NCBI GenBank assembly: GCA_000722615.1
Contig: JOKI01000008.1
Span: 133,511-197,510, forward strand
DNA: 64,000 bases
Source of the DNA: Pseudorhizobium pelagicum
Lineage (GTDB): Bacteria > Pseudomonadota > Alphaproteobacteria > Rhizobiales > Rhizobiaceae
Reading direction: 5' to 3'
The notes below the pieces were generated by a model. It saw only the letters and a program-made list of their open reading frames with translations. It ran no database searches and was not told where the DNA came from. The first letter of the stretch is position 1. Each line of letters opens with the position of its first letter. A program made the translations under genes and the position numbers. Positions 19,549-29,835 of this stretch are shown piece by piece.

Positions 19549-19827
19549 TTACTTGTTGTTGACTGCGTCCTTCAGGCCCTTGCCGGCCGAGAACTTCGGC
19601 ACGTTGCGTGCCGGGATGTCAACTTCGGCGCCGGTCGAGGGGTTGCGACCCTTCGATGCTTCACGCCGGGAAACGGAAAAGCTGCCAAAACCGGCCAGGC
19701 GGATATCGCCGCCATTCTTCAGTTCGGACTGAACAGTCTCAAATACGGCGTCGACAGCCGAAGCGGCATCAGCCTTGGAAAGGCTAGCCTTTTCCGCAAC
19801 TGCGGCAACCAGTTCATTCTTGTTCAT
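19549..19827 (-). CDS. hupB: DNA-binding protein HU
   Basis: This 92-aa HU-type histone-like protein begins MNKNELVAAVAEKASLSKAD. It has the DNA-binding arm sequence FSVSRREASKGRNPSTGAEVDIPARNVPKFSAGK at residues 48-81, with the RNP triad that intercalates into the minor groove. It bends and compacts the nucleoid as a dimer. It lies downstream of lon on the same strand, separated by a terminator, an arrangement common in Rhizobiaceae. Confidence 0.97.
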   Translation of the reverse strand: MNKNELVAAVAEKASLSKADAASAVDAVFETVQSELKNGGDIRLAGFGSFSVSRREASKGRNPSTGAEVDIPARNVPKFSAGKGLKDAVNNK

Positions 19828-19957
19828 GTTTCCACCCTTTCAAACGGTATTGAAACGACTCAAGTTTAATCGGGCCCAGCACAAATCGGTGTGAGCCTTC
19901 CCCCGTCACAAGCGCCGCTATCGCCTGAAAAACAAGAGGTATGAAGCCCTTTTCACC

Positions 19958-19987
19958 AAAAAAAGCCGGCTTTTAACCGGCTTTTTT
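19958..19987 (-). terminator. Terminator of lon (A/T tracts on both sides)
   Basis: AAGCCGG (19963-19969), loop CTTTTAA, CCGGCTT (19977-19983), flanked by runs of A on the left and T on the right. On the minus strand it ends the lon transcript. A second GC hairpin without a T tract (GCCCCCA/TGGGGGC at 20017-20035) lies just before it. Confidence 0.85.
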
Positions 19988-20042
19988 CGTTATCGTGCCA
20001 ATTTGGCATAGTCCCAGCCCCCACATATTGGGGGCAAGGGTG

Positions 20043-22463
20043 TCAGTGGGCGAAGGTGCTTCCCGGTTCGTCGACACCGTCGACCGTGGCGATCACCGGA
20101 GTCTCGACGGTCCCATCCCATTCGATGGGCTCGGGCTTGCGCAAAAGCGCATGCTCGATGACTTCGCCCATCCGGGAAACCGGGATGATCTCCATGTTGT
20201 TCTTCACGTTGTCCGGGATCTCGGCCAGATCCTTGGCGTTCTCTTCCGGGATCAGAACCTTCTTGATACCGCCGCGAAGGGCTGCCAGCAGCTTCTCCTT
20301 GAGCCCGCCGATCGGCAGGACCCGACCGCGCAGGGTGATCTCGCCCGTCATCGCGACGGTCTTGTCCACCGGAATGCCGGTCATGATCGAGACGATCGCC
20401 GTGGCCATGGCGACACCGGCGGACGGACCGTCCTTCGGGGTTGCCCCTTCCGGCACGTGCACGTGGATGTCCGACTTGTCGAAGCGCGGCGGCTCGATGC
20501 CGAAATCGACTGCACGCGAACGGACGTAGGACGCCGCCGCCGAAATCGATTCCTTCATCACTTCCTTCAGGTTGCCGGTGACCGTCATGCGGCCCTTGCC
20601 CGGCATCATGACGCCTTCGATGGTCAGCAGCTCACCGCCGGCTTCCGTCCAGGCAAGACCGGTGACGACGCCGACCTGGTCCTCGCCCTCGGCTTCGCCA
20701 TGGCGGTACCGCGGAACGCCCAGATAATCGGCGATGTTGGCAGCCGTGACATGGATCGACGTCGACTTGCCCTTGATGATCTCGGTGACCGCCTTGCGGG
20801 CAAGCTTCATCAGCTCACGCTCGAAGTTACGGACACCGGCTTCGCGGGTGTACTGCTGGATCACCGACATCAGCGCATCGTCACTGACCGAGAACTCGTT
20901 CGGCTGCAGCGCATGCTCCTTGATCGCCTTCGGCAGAAGGTGACGCTTGGCGATTTCCCGCTTTTCATCTTCCGTGTAACCGGCGATGCGGATGATCTCC
21001 ATGCGGTCCATCAGCGGTGCCGGGATGTCCAGCGTGTTCGCCGTGGTGATGAACATCACGTCCGAAAGGTCGTATTCGACCTCCAGGTAGTGGTCCATGA
21101 ACGTCGAGTTCTGCGCCGGATCCAGCACTTCCAGGAGTGCGGACGACGGATCGCCGCGGTAGTCCTGGCCGAGCTTGTCGATCTCGTCGAGAAGGAACAG
21201 CGGGTTGGACTTCTTCGCCTTCTTCATCGACTGGACGACCTTGCCGGGCATCGAGCCGATATAGGTGCGGCGGTGGCCGCGGATCTCGGCTTCATCGCGA
21301 ACGCCGCCGAGAGCCATGCGGACATACTCGCGGCCGGTCGCCTTGGCGATCGACTGGGCAAGCGATGTCTTGCCGACGCCCGGAGGGCCGACGAGGCACA
21401 GGATCGGGCCTTTGATCTTCGCAGAGCGGGCCTGGACTGCAAGATACTCGACGATCCGTTCCTTGACCTTATCGAGGCCGAAGTGGTCCAGCTCGAGGAC
21501 CTTCTCGGCGTGGTTGAGATCGGTCCTGACCTTCGACTTCTTGTTCCACGGGATCGACAGGAGCCAGTCGAGGTAGTTGCGCACGACGGTCGCTTCCGCG
21601 GACATCGGGCTCATCGACTTCAGCTTCTTCATTTCGGCGTCGGCCTTTTCGCGGGCCTCCTTCGAAAGCTTCGTCTTGGCGATGCGCTCTTCCAGTTCGG
21701 CCATCTCGTCGCGACCGTCCTCGCCGTCGCCGAGCTCCTTCTGGATCGCCTTCATCTGCTCATTCAGGTAGTATTCGCGCTGGGTCTTTTCCATCTGGCG
21801 CTTGACGCGCGAGCGGATGCGCTTCTCGACCTGGAGGACCGAGATCTCGCCTTCCATGAAGCCAAGCGCCTTTTCCAGACGGCCCTTGACGCTGACCGTC
21901 TCGAGCATCTCCTGCTTCTCGGTGATCTTGATGGAGAGATGCGAGGCGACCGTATCGGCAAGCTTCGAATAGTCCTCGATCTGGCTGGCAGCACCGACGA
22001 CTTCCGGAGAGATCTTCTTGTTCAGCTTGACGTAGTTCTCGAACTCGGAAACCACGGAGCGCGACAGGGCCTCGACCTCGACGGGATCTTCTTCCGGCTC
22101 GTCGAGCACGGAAGCCTTTGCCTCGTAGAACTCCTCGCGGTCGGTATAGCTCGAGATCTTGGCGCGCGAGCGGCCCTCGACCAGCACCTTGACGGTGCCG
22201 TCGGGCAGCTTCAGCAGCTGCAGGACGTTGGCGACCGTTCCGACCTCATAGATTGCCGAAGGCTCGGGATCATCGTCACCGGCATTGATCTGGGTGACCA
22301 GCATGATCTGCTTGTCGGAGCCCATGACTTCTTCGAGGGCCCGGATCGACTTCTCGCGACCGACGAAAAGGGGGACGATCATATGCGGAAAAACCACAAT
22401 GTCGCGCAGGGGCAGCAGCGGGAAGGTATCGACGCTTGGTGCCTCGGACGTTGAATTTGTCAT
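20043..22463 (-). CDS. lon: ATP-dependent protease Lon
   Basis: This 806-aa cytosolic AAA+ serine protease degrades misfolded and regulatory proteins. The N-terminal substrate domain (about 14-210) is followed by a coiled coil and then the ATPase with Walker [10 protein letters not shown] at 359-367. The C-terminal protease domain has catalytic S681 in PKDGPSAG and K724 in GGLKEKLL. The ATG at 22463 has AGGAAGAAG upstream, and a longer frame adds only five residues. It stands between clpX and hupB with its own leader and terminator. Confidence 0.98.
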   Translation of the reverse strand: MTNSTSEAPSVDTFPLLPLRDIVVFPHMIVPLFVGREKSIRALEEVMGSDKQIMLVTQINAGDDDPEPSAIYEVGTVANVLQLLKLPDGTVKVLVEGRSRAKISSYTDREEFYEAKASVLDEPEEDPVEVEALSRSVVSEFENYVKLNKKISPEVVGAASQIEDYSKLADTVASHLSIKITEKQEMLETVSVKGRLEKALGFMEGEISVLQVEKRIRSRVKRQMEKTQREYYLNEQMKAIQKELGDGEDGRDEMAELEERIAKTKLSKEAREKADAEMKKLKSMSPMSAEATVVRNYLDWLLSIPWNKKSKVRTDLNHAEKVLELDHFGLDKVKERIVEYLAVQARSAKIKGPILCLVGPPGVGKTSLAQSIAKATGREYVRMALGGVRDEAEIRGHRRTYIGSMPGKVVQSMKKAKKSNPLFLLDEIDKLGQDYRGDPSSALLEVLDPAQNSTFMDHYLEVEYDLSDVMFITTANTLDIPAPLMDRMEIIRIAGYTEDEKREIAKRHLLPKAIKEHALQPNEFSVSDDALMSVIQQYTREAGVRNFERELMKLARKAVTEIIKGKSTSIHVTAANIADYLGVPRYRHGEAEGEDQVGVVTGLAWTEAGGELLTIEGVMMPGKGRMTVTGNLKEVMKESISAAASYVRSRAVDFGIEPPRFDKSDIHVHVPEGATPKDGPSAGVAMATAIVSIMTGIPVDKTVAMTGEITLRGRVLPIGGLKEKLLAALRGGIKKVLIPEENAKDLAEIPDNVKNNMEIIPVSRMGEVIEHALLRKPEPIEWDGTVETPVIATVDGVDEPGSTFAH

Positions 22464-22519
22464 TCTTCTTCCTTTCATATCCCGTTACCGGGATTGCCCC
22501 AGACCACTCATCCGGGGAT

Positions 22520-22540
22520 TCCACTTGAGCCGCAAGTGGA
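22520..22540 (-). promoter_or_regulatory. Perfect 8-bp hairpin in the lon upstream region
   Basis: TCCACTTG (22520-22527) pairs with CAAGTGGA (22533-22540) over a 5-base loop. It sits 57-77 bases before the lon start. No T run follows. It may be an operator or an mRNA hairpin. Confidence 0.4.
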
Positions 22541-22621
22541 GTGTCTGACTGATGATTTCAAGCCTCGTTCACCCTTTGCCCCCGTCGACAGCCGACGGCG
22601 CCAGGAGCGAGGAACGCAGGT

Positions 22622-22650
22622 ACTCTGTATGCCGGAGATGGCGCTTCAAG
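22622..22650 (-). promoter_or_regulatory. Weak heat-shock-like promoter candidate for lon
   Basis: The minus strand reads CTTGAAG at 22650-22644, the RpoH -35 core. At the expected N17 spacing the -10 is CAGAGT, a poor match. lon is a classic RpoH target, so the -35 is worth noting, but the call is weak. The remaining upstream sequence (22464-22785) holds no gene that I can see. Confidence 0.2.
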
Positions 22651-22781
22651 CAATCATTGCCTGGGCCGCCATCAGCGCCGGCGATTCCCGATCTCAACTC
22701 ATACCCCCAAATCGGAAGCGAGCGAAGCGCTATCCACCATATCACAGTTCGGTGACGTCGCTGAACCGAAAGGCGGAAACG

Positions 22782-22803
22782 AAAAGAGGCCCTTGCGGGC
22801 CTC
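22782..22803 (-). terminator. Terminator of clpX
   Basis: On the minus strand GAGGCCC, loop GCAA, GGGCCTC is followed by TTTT (22785-22782). It lies 24 bases beyond the clpX stop. Confidence 0.87.
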
Positions 22804-22827
22804 TCACGTTACCTGTCGAATTGGCTA

Positions 22828-24105
22828 TCAGGCCGAGACGTTGGTCTTTTCGTCCTGCCGATCGGCATAGATGTAGAGCGGACGGGCATTGCCGCGCACG
22901 ACATCCTCGGAGATGACCACTTCCCGCACGCCTTCCAGCGCCGGCAGTTCGAACATGGTGTCGAGCAGGATCTTCTCCATGATGGAGCGCAGTCCGCGGG
23001 CACCGGTCTTGCGGGTGATCGCCCGACGGGCAATCTCGCGCAGGGCGTCCTCGTGGAACGTCAGTTCCACGTCTTCCATCTCGAACAGGCGCTGGTACTG
23101 CTTGACCAGCGCGTTCTTCGGCTCTGACAGAATCTGGATCAGCGCATCGGCATCGAGATCTTCGAGCGTCGCCAGAACCGGCAGACGACCGATGAATTCC
23201 GGAATGAGGCCGAACTTGACTAGGTCTTCCGGCTCCAGCTCGCGCAGAACCTCGCCGACGCGGCGATCGTCCTCTGCCTTGACGGTCGCACCAAAGCCGA
23301 TCGAGGTCTTCTCGCCGCGGGCGGAGATGATCTTGTCGAGGCCGGCAAATGCACCGCCGCAGATGAACAGGATATTGGTCGTGTCCACCTGCAGGAACTC
23401 CTGCTGCGGATGCTTGCGACCGCCCTGCGGCGGCACCGATGCCACGGTGCCTTCCATGATCTTCAGAAGCGCCTGCTGGACGCCCTCGCCCGACACGTCG
23501 CGGGTGATCGAAGGGTTGTCCGACTTGCGGGAAATCTTGTCGACTTCGTCGATGTAGACGATACCGCGCTGCGCGCGCTCGACGTTGTAGTCCGCCGACT
23601 GCAGCAGCTTCAGGATGATGTTCTCGACATCTTCGCCCACGTAGCCGGCTTCCGTCAGCGTCGTTGCGTCGGCCATGGTGAACGGCACGTCGATGATGCG
23701 GGCCAATGTCTGGGCAAGATAGGTCTTGCCGCAACCCGTCGGGCCGACCAGCATGATGTTCGACTTCGCCAGCTCGACGTCGCCGCCCTTGGACGCATGC
23801 GCCAACCGCTTGTAGTGGTTGTGCACGGCGACCGAGAGGATGCGCTTTGCCTGCTGCTGGCCGATGACGTATTCGTCGAGAACCTTGATGATGTCCTGTG
23901 GGGTCGGCACGCCTTCGCGCGACTTCACCATGGAGGTCTTGTTCTCTTCGCGGATGATGTCCATGCAAAGTTCGACGCATTCATCGCAGATGAACACCGT
24001 CGGTCCGGCGATCAGCTTCCGGACTTCGTGCTGGCTCTTGCCGCAAAACGAACAATACAGGGTATTCTTGGAGTCGCCGCCGTTGCTGCCGCTGACTTTG
24101 CTCAT
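22828..24105 (-). CDS. clpX: ATP-dependent Clp protease ATP-binding subunit ClpX
   Basis: This 425-aa AAA+ unfoldase feeds substrates to ClpP. The N-terminal zinc-binding domain has C18, C21, C40 and C43. Walker A GPTGCGKT is at 121-128 and Walker [11 protein letters not shown] near 180. The pore and ClpP-docking regions are conserved. Length is normal. clpP lies upstream on the same strand 279 bases away, so clpX may have its own promoter as well as read-through from clpP. Confidence 0.98.
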   Translation of the reverse strand: MSKVSGSNGGDSKNTLYCSFCGKSQHEVRKLIAGPTVFICDECVELCMDIIREENKTSMVKSREGVPTPQDIIKVLDEYVIGQQQAKRILSVAVHNHYKRLAHASKGGDVELAKSNIMLVGPTGCGKTYLAQTLARIIDVPFTMADATTLTEAGYVGEDVENIILKLLQSADYNVERAQRGIVYIDEVDKISRKSDNPSITRDVSGEGVQQALLKIMEGTVASVPPQGGRKHPQQEFLQVDTTNILFICGGAFAGLDKIISARGEKTSIGFGATVKAEDDRRVGEVLRELEPEDLVKFGLIPEFIGRLPVLATLEDLDADALIQILSEPKNALVKQYQRLFEMEDVELTFHEDALREIARRAITRKTGARGLRSIMEKILLDTMFELPALEGVREVVISEDVVRGNARPLYIYADRQDEKTNVSA

Positions 24106-24384
24106 ATCACTTTCCTTCCAGCACTCCGCTCTCCCGTTTCCGGGTGCGGTCCACTCTTGCTTGCCGCCACGTTCACCTTGCGTGACAACGCGCCGGCCTT
24201 GCCTGGGGTACTTCTACCGGTCTGGACGCCGGTCCGGATCGGCGGCAACGAATCCCCTTCAGAATACCAAATGCTATGCGGCAAAAATCTACACAACATT
24301 AACTGGTACTAATACCGCTTTCCTTGCCGGTTGAAACCCCTGCGCCGTCACATGCGGGTGACATTGGAAAGCGATACTAGAAGA

Positions 24385-25017
24385 TTAATTCGCCGGAGCG
24401 CCCTCAAGTTCCTCACGCGAGGTAAGGATCTTGTCGATGACGCCCCATGCCTTGGCCTCGTCCGCGTCCATGAAATGGTCGCGATCGAGCGTCTTTTCAA
24501 CTTCCTCGTACGTCCGACCGGTATGTTTCTCGTAAACCTGGTTCAGACGACGCTTCATTTTCAATATGTCGCGAGCGTGGCGTTCGATATCGGAGGCCTG
24601 CCCCTGGAACCCGCCCGAAGGCTGGTGCACCATGATGCGCGAGTTCGGTGTCGCGAACCGCATGCCGTTGGCGCCAGCTGCCAGCAGCAGCGAGCCCATC
24701 GAGGCAGCCTGGCCGATGCACAGCGTCGAAACGGCCGGACGGATGAACTGCATCGTGTCGTAGATGGCCATGCCGGCGGTTACGACGCCACCCGGCGAAT
24801 TGATGTAGATCGCAATCTCTTTCTTCGGGTTTTCGGCCTCGAGGAAGAGAAGCTGCGCGCAGACCAGTGACGCCATGTGATCTTCGACCGGGCCTGTCAG
24901 GAAGATGATCCGTTCCTTCAGCAGCCGCGAATAGATGTCGTACGACCGCTCGCCGCGATTGGTCTGTTCGACGACCATCGGGACCAGAGCCATGGCTGTA
25001 TCGACGGGATTTCTCAT
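24385..25017 (-). CDS. clpP: ATP-dependent Clp protease proteolytic subunit ClpP
   Basis: This 210-aa serine peptidase forms the tetradecameric chamber of ClpXP. The catalytic triad is S106 (GQAASMGS), H131 (MVHQPSGG) and D180 (LDRDHFM), at the spacing found in Escherichia coli ClpP. The N-terminal 15-20 residues are probably removed by self-processing, as in the family. Upstream are a TTGACA-N17-CCTATT promoter and an overlapping heat-shock-like element. Confidence 0.98.
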   Translation of the reverse strand: MRNPVDTAMALVPMVVEQTNRGERSYDIYSRLLKERIIFLTGPVEDHMASLVCAQLLFLEAENPKKEIAIYINSPGGVVTAGMAIYDTMQFIRPAVSTLCIGQAASMGSLLLAAGANGMRFATPNSRIMVHQPSGGFQGQASDIERHARDILKMKRRLNQVYEKHTGRTYEEVEKTLDRDHFMDADEAKAWGVIDKILTSREELEGAPAN

Positions 25018-25070
25018 ATCAGTCCTTTGTCATCGCTTGCCCGGGCGGAGAAGCCCCGGAATCAAAGTGG

Positions 25071-25115
25071 AATAGGTCAATCCCTACATAGAGTGTCAAG
25101 GGCAGGCACTTCAAG
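25071..25115 (-). promoter_or_regulatory. Overlapping vegetative and heat-shock-like promoters of clpP
   Basis: The minus strand has TTGACA (25099-25094), 17 bases, then CCTATT (25076-25071), a good housekeeping promoter ending about 54 bases before the clpP ATG. Overlapping it, CTTGAA (25115-25110) is followed 18 bases later by CTATGT (25091-25086). This resembles the rhizobial RpoH pattern CTTGAA-N17-CCANAT, though the -10 is imperfect. Confidence 0.5.
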
Positions 25116-25360
25116 ACGGAGCAGGCGATATCCTTAATCGCCAACGCAACTGCAAGCTAGCTGTAGCCGATCAGGGTCACCTGAACACGCCGCCACTATC
25201 GCAAATGGCCGAGCTTCACATCTTTGTGCTGGAACGTGGTAAACCGAAGATGAATTTCGATGAAGCTAAATTTGCACGCTGCCTCGTGCCGGACGGCAAC
25301 GCGCCTTTAAGCACTCCAGAGTAGAGCTATGGCATTGTGGCTTGAAAAGAGGCGCTGAGG
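25116..25360. other. Intergenic stretch between clpP and the diguanylate cyclase
   Basis: No convincing gene is seen here. A plus-strand 39-codon frame from ATG at 25205 has no ribosome-binding site. The stretch should include the promoter of the plus-strand GGDEF gene, but no clear -35/-10 pair was found. Confidence 0.3.
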
Positions 25361-26614
25361 ATGGACATCTTGACCGGGCTGGTGATCTGGGCCGCGCAGG
25401 CACTGACGCTGAGCGTTCTGCTGTTTGCCTGGTGGAGCCGCGACCAGAACCAAACCTATCAACTGAGCTGGAGCGGTGGTTTCGGGATGCTAGGCGTCGG
25501 CCTGATCCTGGTCGGCCTTCGGGGCGAGATCCCCGGTTTTCTCTCGATCGACATTGCCAACACGCTCATCCTCTTGTCGATCGGCGTATTCATCGGCGGC
25601 ATGCTGCAGTTCGACGGAAGGCGTGTCGAGCCTTTCATCATCGTGCCGGCGCTTCTCTGGATCGGCGGACTGCTTCTGCCCGTCGTCCGCGAGACCTTTT
25701 CTGCCCGTGTCGTTCTCTACACACTCTCATCCGGTGTTGGCTTCGCCATGCTGGCCGCGATCCTCCTGCGACGACCGGGAAGATCGCCCTGGACCGGCAA
25801 CATTCTGGCGGCCGTTCTCGGCATCTACATTCTCACGAGTCTTGCACATGCAGCGACCGCAGTGGTCTATGGCGCAACCTCCTTTGAGACCCTCCCCGTG
25901 CCGTCTCTCGTTCTGATTCCCGGTGCTTTCTGTTTCGTGGCATCCGTGCTGATTGGTGCGCAGATGCTGACGGAGCGGTCCGAGCGACGACTGAAGGTGC
26001 TTGCCGCCACCGATCCCCTCACCGGTGCCCTCAACAGGCGCGGGTTGATCGATGAATTCCAGCACCTGCGCCAGAAGGTCCAGCCGGAAAAGCCGTTCCT
26101 GGCGCTCCTGCATTTTGACCTCGATAACTTCAAGCAGATTAACGACCGCTGCGGCCACCAGGGCGGTGATGCGGTTCTCGTCGCCTTCTGCCAGCTGGCA
26201 GCCGTCTCCTTCAACAGCCGCGGATCCTTCGGGCGGATGGGTGGCGAGGAATTCGCCAGCATCCTGCGCGTCACCGACATGGTCGAGGCGGCCAGTATCG
26301 CGGAAGGTTTGCGCATGACGCTGGCGCTGCAGACCATCCGTACAGGCGAGGACCAGATCACCGTCACCGTCAGCGCCGGAATTTCACTGCAGCCTGCAGC
26401 CGATGCCGATCTTGACCGGCTTCTGACGGCCGCGGACCGGGCGCTCTACGCCGCCAAGGCGGCCGGGCGCAACTGCTCGGCGGTCGATCAGAACGGCGTT
26501 GCCTCCATCGTCCCGTCTGCGGCTATGCTGACGCAGCACGACATGACGCTGGAGATCCAGGCGAGCGAACAGGTGACGGCGCTTCGCCGCCTGGCCCAGG
26601 CAGCCAGTTCGTAA
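25361..26614 (+). CDS. Membrane diguanylate cyclase (GGDEF domain)
   Basis: This 417-aa inner-membrane protein has six or seven predicted helices in residues 1-202, then a cytoplasmic GGDEF domain. The domain begins with TDPLTGALNRRG at about 217-228. The active site is GGEEF at 294-298 with the metal site DLDNFKQIND near 253-262, so c-di-GMP synthesis is expected. No RxxD inhibitory site is present five residues before the active-site loop. The N-terminal sensor does not match a named family that I recognise. It is divergent from clpP and could tie c-di-GMP to the exopolysaccharide genes 13 kb away, which is speculation. Confidence 0.92.
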   Translation: MDILTGLVIWAAQALTLSVLLFAWWSRDQNQTYQLSWSGGFGMLGVGLILVGLRGEIPGFLSIDIANTLILLSIGVFIGGMLQFDGRRVEPFIIVPALLWIGGLLLPVVRETFSARVVLYTLSSGVGFAMLAAILLRRPGRSPWTGNILAAVLGIYILTSLAHAATAVVYGATSFETLPVPSLVLIPGAFCFVASVLIGAQMLTERSERRLKVLAATDPLTGALNRRGLIDEFQHLRQKVQPEKPFLALLHFDLDNFKQINDRCGHQGGDAVLVAFCQLAAVSFNSRGSFGRMGGEEFASILRVTDMVEAASIAEGLRMTLALQTIRTGEDQITVTVSAGISLQPAADADLDRLLTAADRALYAAKAAGRNCSAVDQNGVASIVPSAAMLTQHDMTLEIQASEQVTALRRLAQAASS

Positions 26615-26729
26615 TCCTCGCGCGTTCCGCTTTTTTTCACTTGCCGGACGGCCTCGCTGGCCCACATGCTGAAGATGGCAAAAGGCACGCCTGCCTCTCC
26701 TTGCGCAGGCGACACGGCGGGAGCGCGAC

Positions 26730-28499
26730 ATGCAGACGAAGCGACTGATCGGCATCACCCTGTCCCTCCTGCTCCCGGCCCTGATGCCGGGCGGCCCACT
26801 GCAGGCCCAGCAGGCCTCCGACACGACCGCACCGGAGCGTGCCACCGGCATGGCCTCCGCGCAGCGGACCGAAGCGAAGACCTTCATGGTCGCGGCGGCC
26901 AATCCGCTGGCGGCGGAGGCCGGGCGCAAGGTGCTCGCCGATGGCGGCAATGCCATCGACGCGATGGTCGCCGTGCAGTCCGTGCTGGGGCTGGTCGAGC
27001 CGCAGAGCTCCGGCCTCGGCGGCGGTGCATTCCTGGTCTACTACGACGCCTCCTCCGGCAGGCTGACCACCTTCGACGGGCGCGAGACGGCGCCGATGGA
27101 GGCGACGCCGACACTGTTTCAGGACGACCAGGGGCAGCCGCTGAAGTTCATGGAGGCCGTGGTCGGCGGCCGATCGGTCGGGACGCCCGGCACCGTCAGG
27201 CTGCTGCACGAGGTCCACGGCCGCCTCGGCAAGGCGGAATGGGCCAGCCTCTTCGAACCTGCCATCACGCTCGCTTCGGAAGGCTTTGCCGTATCGCCAA
27301 GGCTTGCGAGCCTGATCGCCGCCGAAGGCGACAAGCTGAAGACCTTCGACAGCACCACGCGCTATTTCTTCGATGCAGCAGGAGCGCCCCTCGCCGCCGG
27401 CGCCATGCTGAAGAACGCCGCCTATGCGGAGACGCTCAAGGCGATCGCGGCGGGCGGCGCCGATGCCTTCTACAAGGGTCCCATCGCGGAGGCGATCGTC
27501 AAGACGGTGCGCGAGGCAGCCGGCAATCCCGGCGTCCTCTCCCTCTCCGACCTCGCCAACTACCGGATCAAGGAACGTGATCCCGTCTGCATCGCCTATC
27601 GGGCGCTCGACGTCTGCGGCATGGGGCCGCCCTCCTCCGGCGCCGTGGCCGTCGGCCAGATGCTCGGCACCCTGGAGAACTTCGACATCCGCGGCCTCGG
27701 CTCGGAAAGCGCCGAGAGCTGGCGGCTGATCGGGGACGCGCAGCGGCTCGCCTTCGCCGACCGTGAGCGCTACCTCGCCGACACCGACTTCGTGCCCGCG
27801 CCGATCAAGGGGCTTGTCAGCAAGACCTATTTGGAACAGCGCGCCGCGCTGCTTGACCGGGAGACGGCACTGGCGAAGGACGAGGTGAAGGCCGGCGAAC
27901 CGGAATGGGATCACGCCCTGCTCTTCGGCGATGGCGAAGCGATCGAACTTCCCTCCACCAGCCACTTCGTCATCGTCGATGCGGACGGCAACGTCGTCTC
28001 GATGACCACGACGATCGAAAACGGCTTCGGCTCCCGCCTGATGACCAACGGCTTCCTGCTCAACAACGAGCTGACCGATTTCTCCTTCAAGACGCATGAC
28101 GCGGGTGTCCCCGTCGCCAACCGCGTCGAGCCGGGCAAGCGGCCGCGCTCGTCGATGGCGCCGACCATCGTGATGAAGGACGGCAAACCGCTGCTGGCGA
28201 TCGGCTCCCCGGGCGGCAGCCAGATCATCGGCTATGTGGCGCAGGCGCTCGTCGCCTATATCGACTGGCAGATGCCCGTCGAGGCGATCGTCGCCATGCC
28301 GCACCTGAACAACCGCTTCGGCACCTACGACCTGGAGGCCGGCACCGCCGCCGAGGAGCTGGCCGAGCCGCTGCGGTCGCTCGGCTACGAAGTCAAGGCG
28401 GGAGAGATGAACTCCGGCCTGCATGCCATTGAAATTACAGCGGAAGGCCTGGCGGGCAGCGCCGATCCGCGCCGTGAGGGCGTAGCGCTGGGCGACTAG
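26730..28499 (+). CDS. ggt: Gamma-glutamyltransferase
   Basis: This 589-aa periplasmic Ntn-hydrolase cleaves glutathione and transfers the gamma-glutamyl group. Residues 1-27 are a signal peptide (GITLSLLLPALMPGGPLQA). The self-cleavage site and new N-terminal nucleophile is T410 in LPSTSHFVIVDADGNVVS. The substrate-binding segments PQSSGLGGGAF (about 91-101) and the C-terminal PRSSMAPTIV and GSPGGSQIIG are all present. Length is normal for the family. Confidence 0.95.
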   Translation: MQTKRLIGITLSLLLPALMPGGPLQAQQASDTTAPERATGMASAQRTEAKTFMVAAANPLAAEAGRKVLADGGNAIDAMVAVQSVLGLVEPQSSGLGGGAFLVYYDASSGRLTTFDGRETAPMEATPTLFQDDQGQPLKFMEAVVGGRSVGTPGTVRLLHEVHGRLGKAEWASLFEPAITLASEGFAVSPRLASLIAAEGDKLKTFDSTTRYFFDAAGAPLAAGAMLKNAAYAETLKAIAAGGADAFYKGPIAEAIVKTVREAAGNPGVLSLSDLANYRIKERDPVCIAYRALDVCGMGPPSSGAVAVGQMLGTLENFDIRGLGSESAESWRLIGDAQRLAFADRERYLADTDFVPAPIKGLVSKTYLEQRAALLDRETALAKDEVKAGEPEWDHALLFGDGEAIELPSTSHFVIVDADGNVVSMTTTIENGFGSRLMTNGFLLNNELTDFSFKTHDAGVPVANRVEPGKRPRSSMAPTIVMKDGKPLLAIGSPGGSQIIGYVAQALVAYIDWQMPVEAIVAMPHLNNRFGTYDLEAGTAAEELAEPLRSLGYEVKAGEMNSGLHAIEITAEGLAGSADPRREGVALGD

Positions 28500-28554
28500 G
28501 ATCTGCCGGTCGGACCTCTTTCGCCGGGGCGACGATTGCGCTAGGCGTTGAGCC

Positions 28555-29802
28555 ATGAACGCTATGCCCTCCTGTCTCCGCATCGACCCTGCCACCCGCC
28601 ACGTCTCGCTCGACGGCCGAGATGCGGCCTTCTACGGCGATCCCAATCGCGTCTATGCCGCGCTCCACCAGCACTGCCCGACCTTCTACTGGGAAGAGCA
28701 GCGGCAATGGTTCTTCACCGGCTACGACCACGTCAACGCGCTCCTGCGCGACCGCCGGTTCGGCCGCCAGATCCTCCACATCGCCAGCCGCGAGGAGCTT
28801 GGGCTGCCGGAACCGCAGCCGCATCTCGCCAACTTCGACCTTGCCGAGCGCCACTCGCTGCTGGAGATCGAGCCGCCGGAGCACACGCGGCTGCGCACGC
28901 TCGTCAACCGCGCCTTCGTCTCGCGCCACGTCGAGCGGCTGCGGCCGGAGATCGCCGGTCTGGCGGAGACGCTCATCGACGGCTTCGAGCGGGACGGCAG
29001 GACGGAGCTTCTCTCCTCCTTCGCCGATATCATCCCGGTGACGATGATCGCGCGGATGATCGGCATCCCGGACGAAATGGGACCGCAACTGCTGAAATGG
29101 TCCCATGCCTATGTCGGCATGTACATGTTCAAGCGGACGCCGGAGGACGAGCTGGCGGCCGACCAGGCTGCCCGGGAGTTCGCCGATTACGTCAAGAGCC
29201 TGATCGCCGAGCGCCGCAAGGCGCCGCGGGAGGACCTCCTCAGCCACATGATCCACACCGAGCACAAGGGCCAGCACCTGAGCGACGACGAGCTAGTCTC
29301 GACCACCATCGTGCTGCTGAACGCCGGCCACGAGGCGACCGTGCACCAGATCGGCAATTCGGTCCGGGTGATCCTCGAGAGCGGCCTTCCCGTGCCAGAG
29401 ATGTTCCGCGACGAGGCGGCGACCGAGCGGACGGTCGAGGAAACCATGCGGATCTGCGCGCCGGTCCACATCTTCCAGCGCTGGGCGCTGGAGGACATCG
29501 AGGTGGACGGCATCGCGTTGCGGCGCGGCGACAAGGTGAGCCTCATCCTCGCTGCCGCCAATCTGGATCCCACGAAGTTCTCCGAGCCTCTGGTCTTCAG
29601 ACCGGACCGGCAGGAGGCTCCCAACCTCTCCTTCGGCGCCGGCATCCACTTCTGCATCGGTGCGCCGCTTGCCCGGCTGGAACTCAACACCGTGCTCCCC
29701 ATCCTCTTCCGCCGCCTGCCCGGATTGCGGATCGCGAAGACGCCGACGGTCAAGGACGTGTACCACTTCCACGGGCTGGAGCGGCTTGAGCTGGCGTGGT
29801 GA
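28555..29802 (+). CDS. Cytochrome P450
   Basis: This soluble 415-aa class I-type bacterial P450 has the I-helix oxygen-activation motif AGHEAT at 257-262 and the ExxR motif EETMR at 295-299. The haem-binding loop FGAGIHFCIGAPLARLE has C367 as thiolate ligand. No fused reductase is present and no ferredoxin gene is nearby, so electron donors must come from elsewhere. The substrate is unknown. The gene follows ggt by 55 bases with only a weak ribosome-binding site. Confidence 0.95.
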   Translation: MNAMPSCLRIDPATRHVSLDGRDAAFYGDPNRVYAALHQHCPTFYWEEQRQWFFTGYDHVNALLRDRRFGRQILHIASREELGLPEPQPHLANFDLAERHSLLEIEPPEHTRLRTLVNRAFVSRHVERLRPEIAGLAETLIDGFERDGRTELLSSFADIIPVTMIARMIGIPDEMGPQLLKWSHAYVGMYMFKRTPEDELAADQAAREFADYVKSLIAERRKAPREDLLSHMIHTEHKGQHLSDDELVSTTIVLLNAGHEATVHQIGNSVRVILESGLPVPEMFRDEAATERTVEETMRICAPVHIFQRWALEDIEVDGIALRRGDKVSLILAAANLDPTKFSEPLVFRPDRQEAPNLSFGAGIHFCIGAPLARLELNTVLPILFRRLPGLRIAKTPTVKDVYHFHGLERLELAW

Positions 29803-29835
29803 GTTGGCCCCGGCCTTGATCGCAGCGTGGCCGGG

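Noticed and set aside
22622-22650. Strong RpoH promoter for lon
   Set aside because: Only the -35 core CTTGAAG fits; the -10 at the right spacing is poor. It is kept only as a weak feature.
25205-25324. Plus-strand 39-codon frame between clpP and the diguanylate cyclase
   Set aside because: No Shine-Dalgarno sequence, no recognisable domain, and the region already holds the clpP promoter on the other strand.
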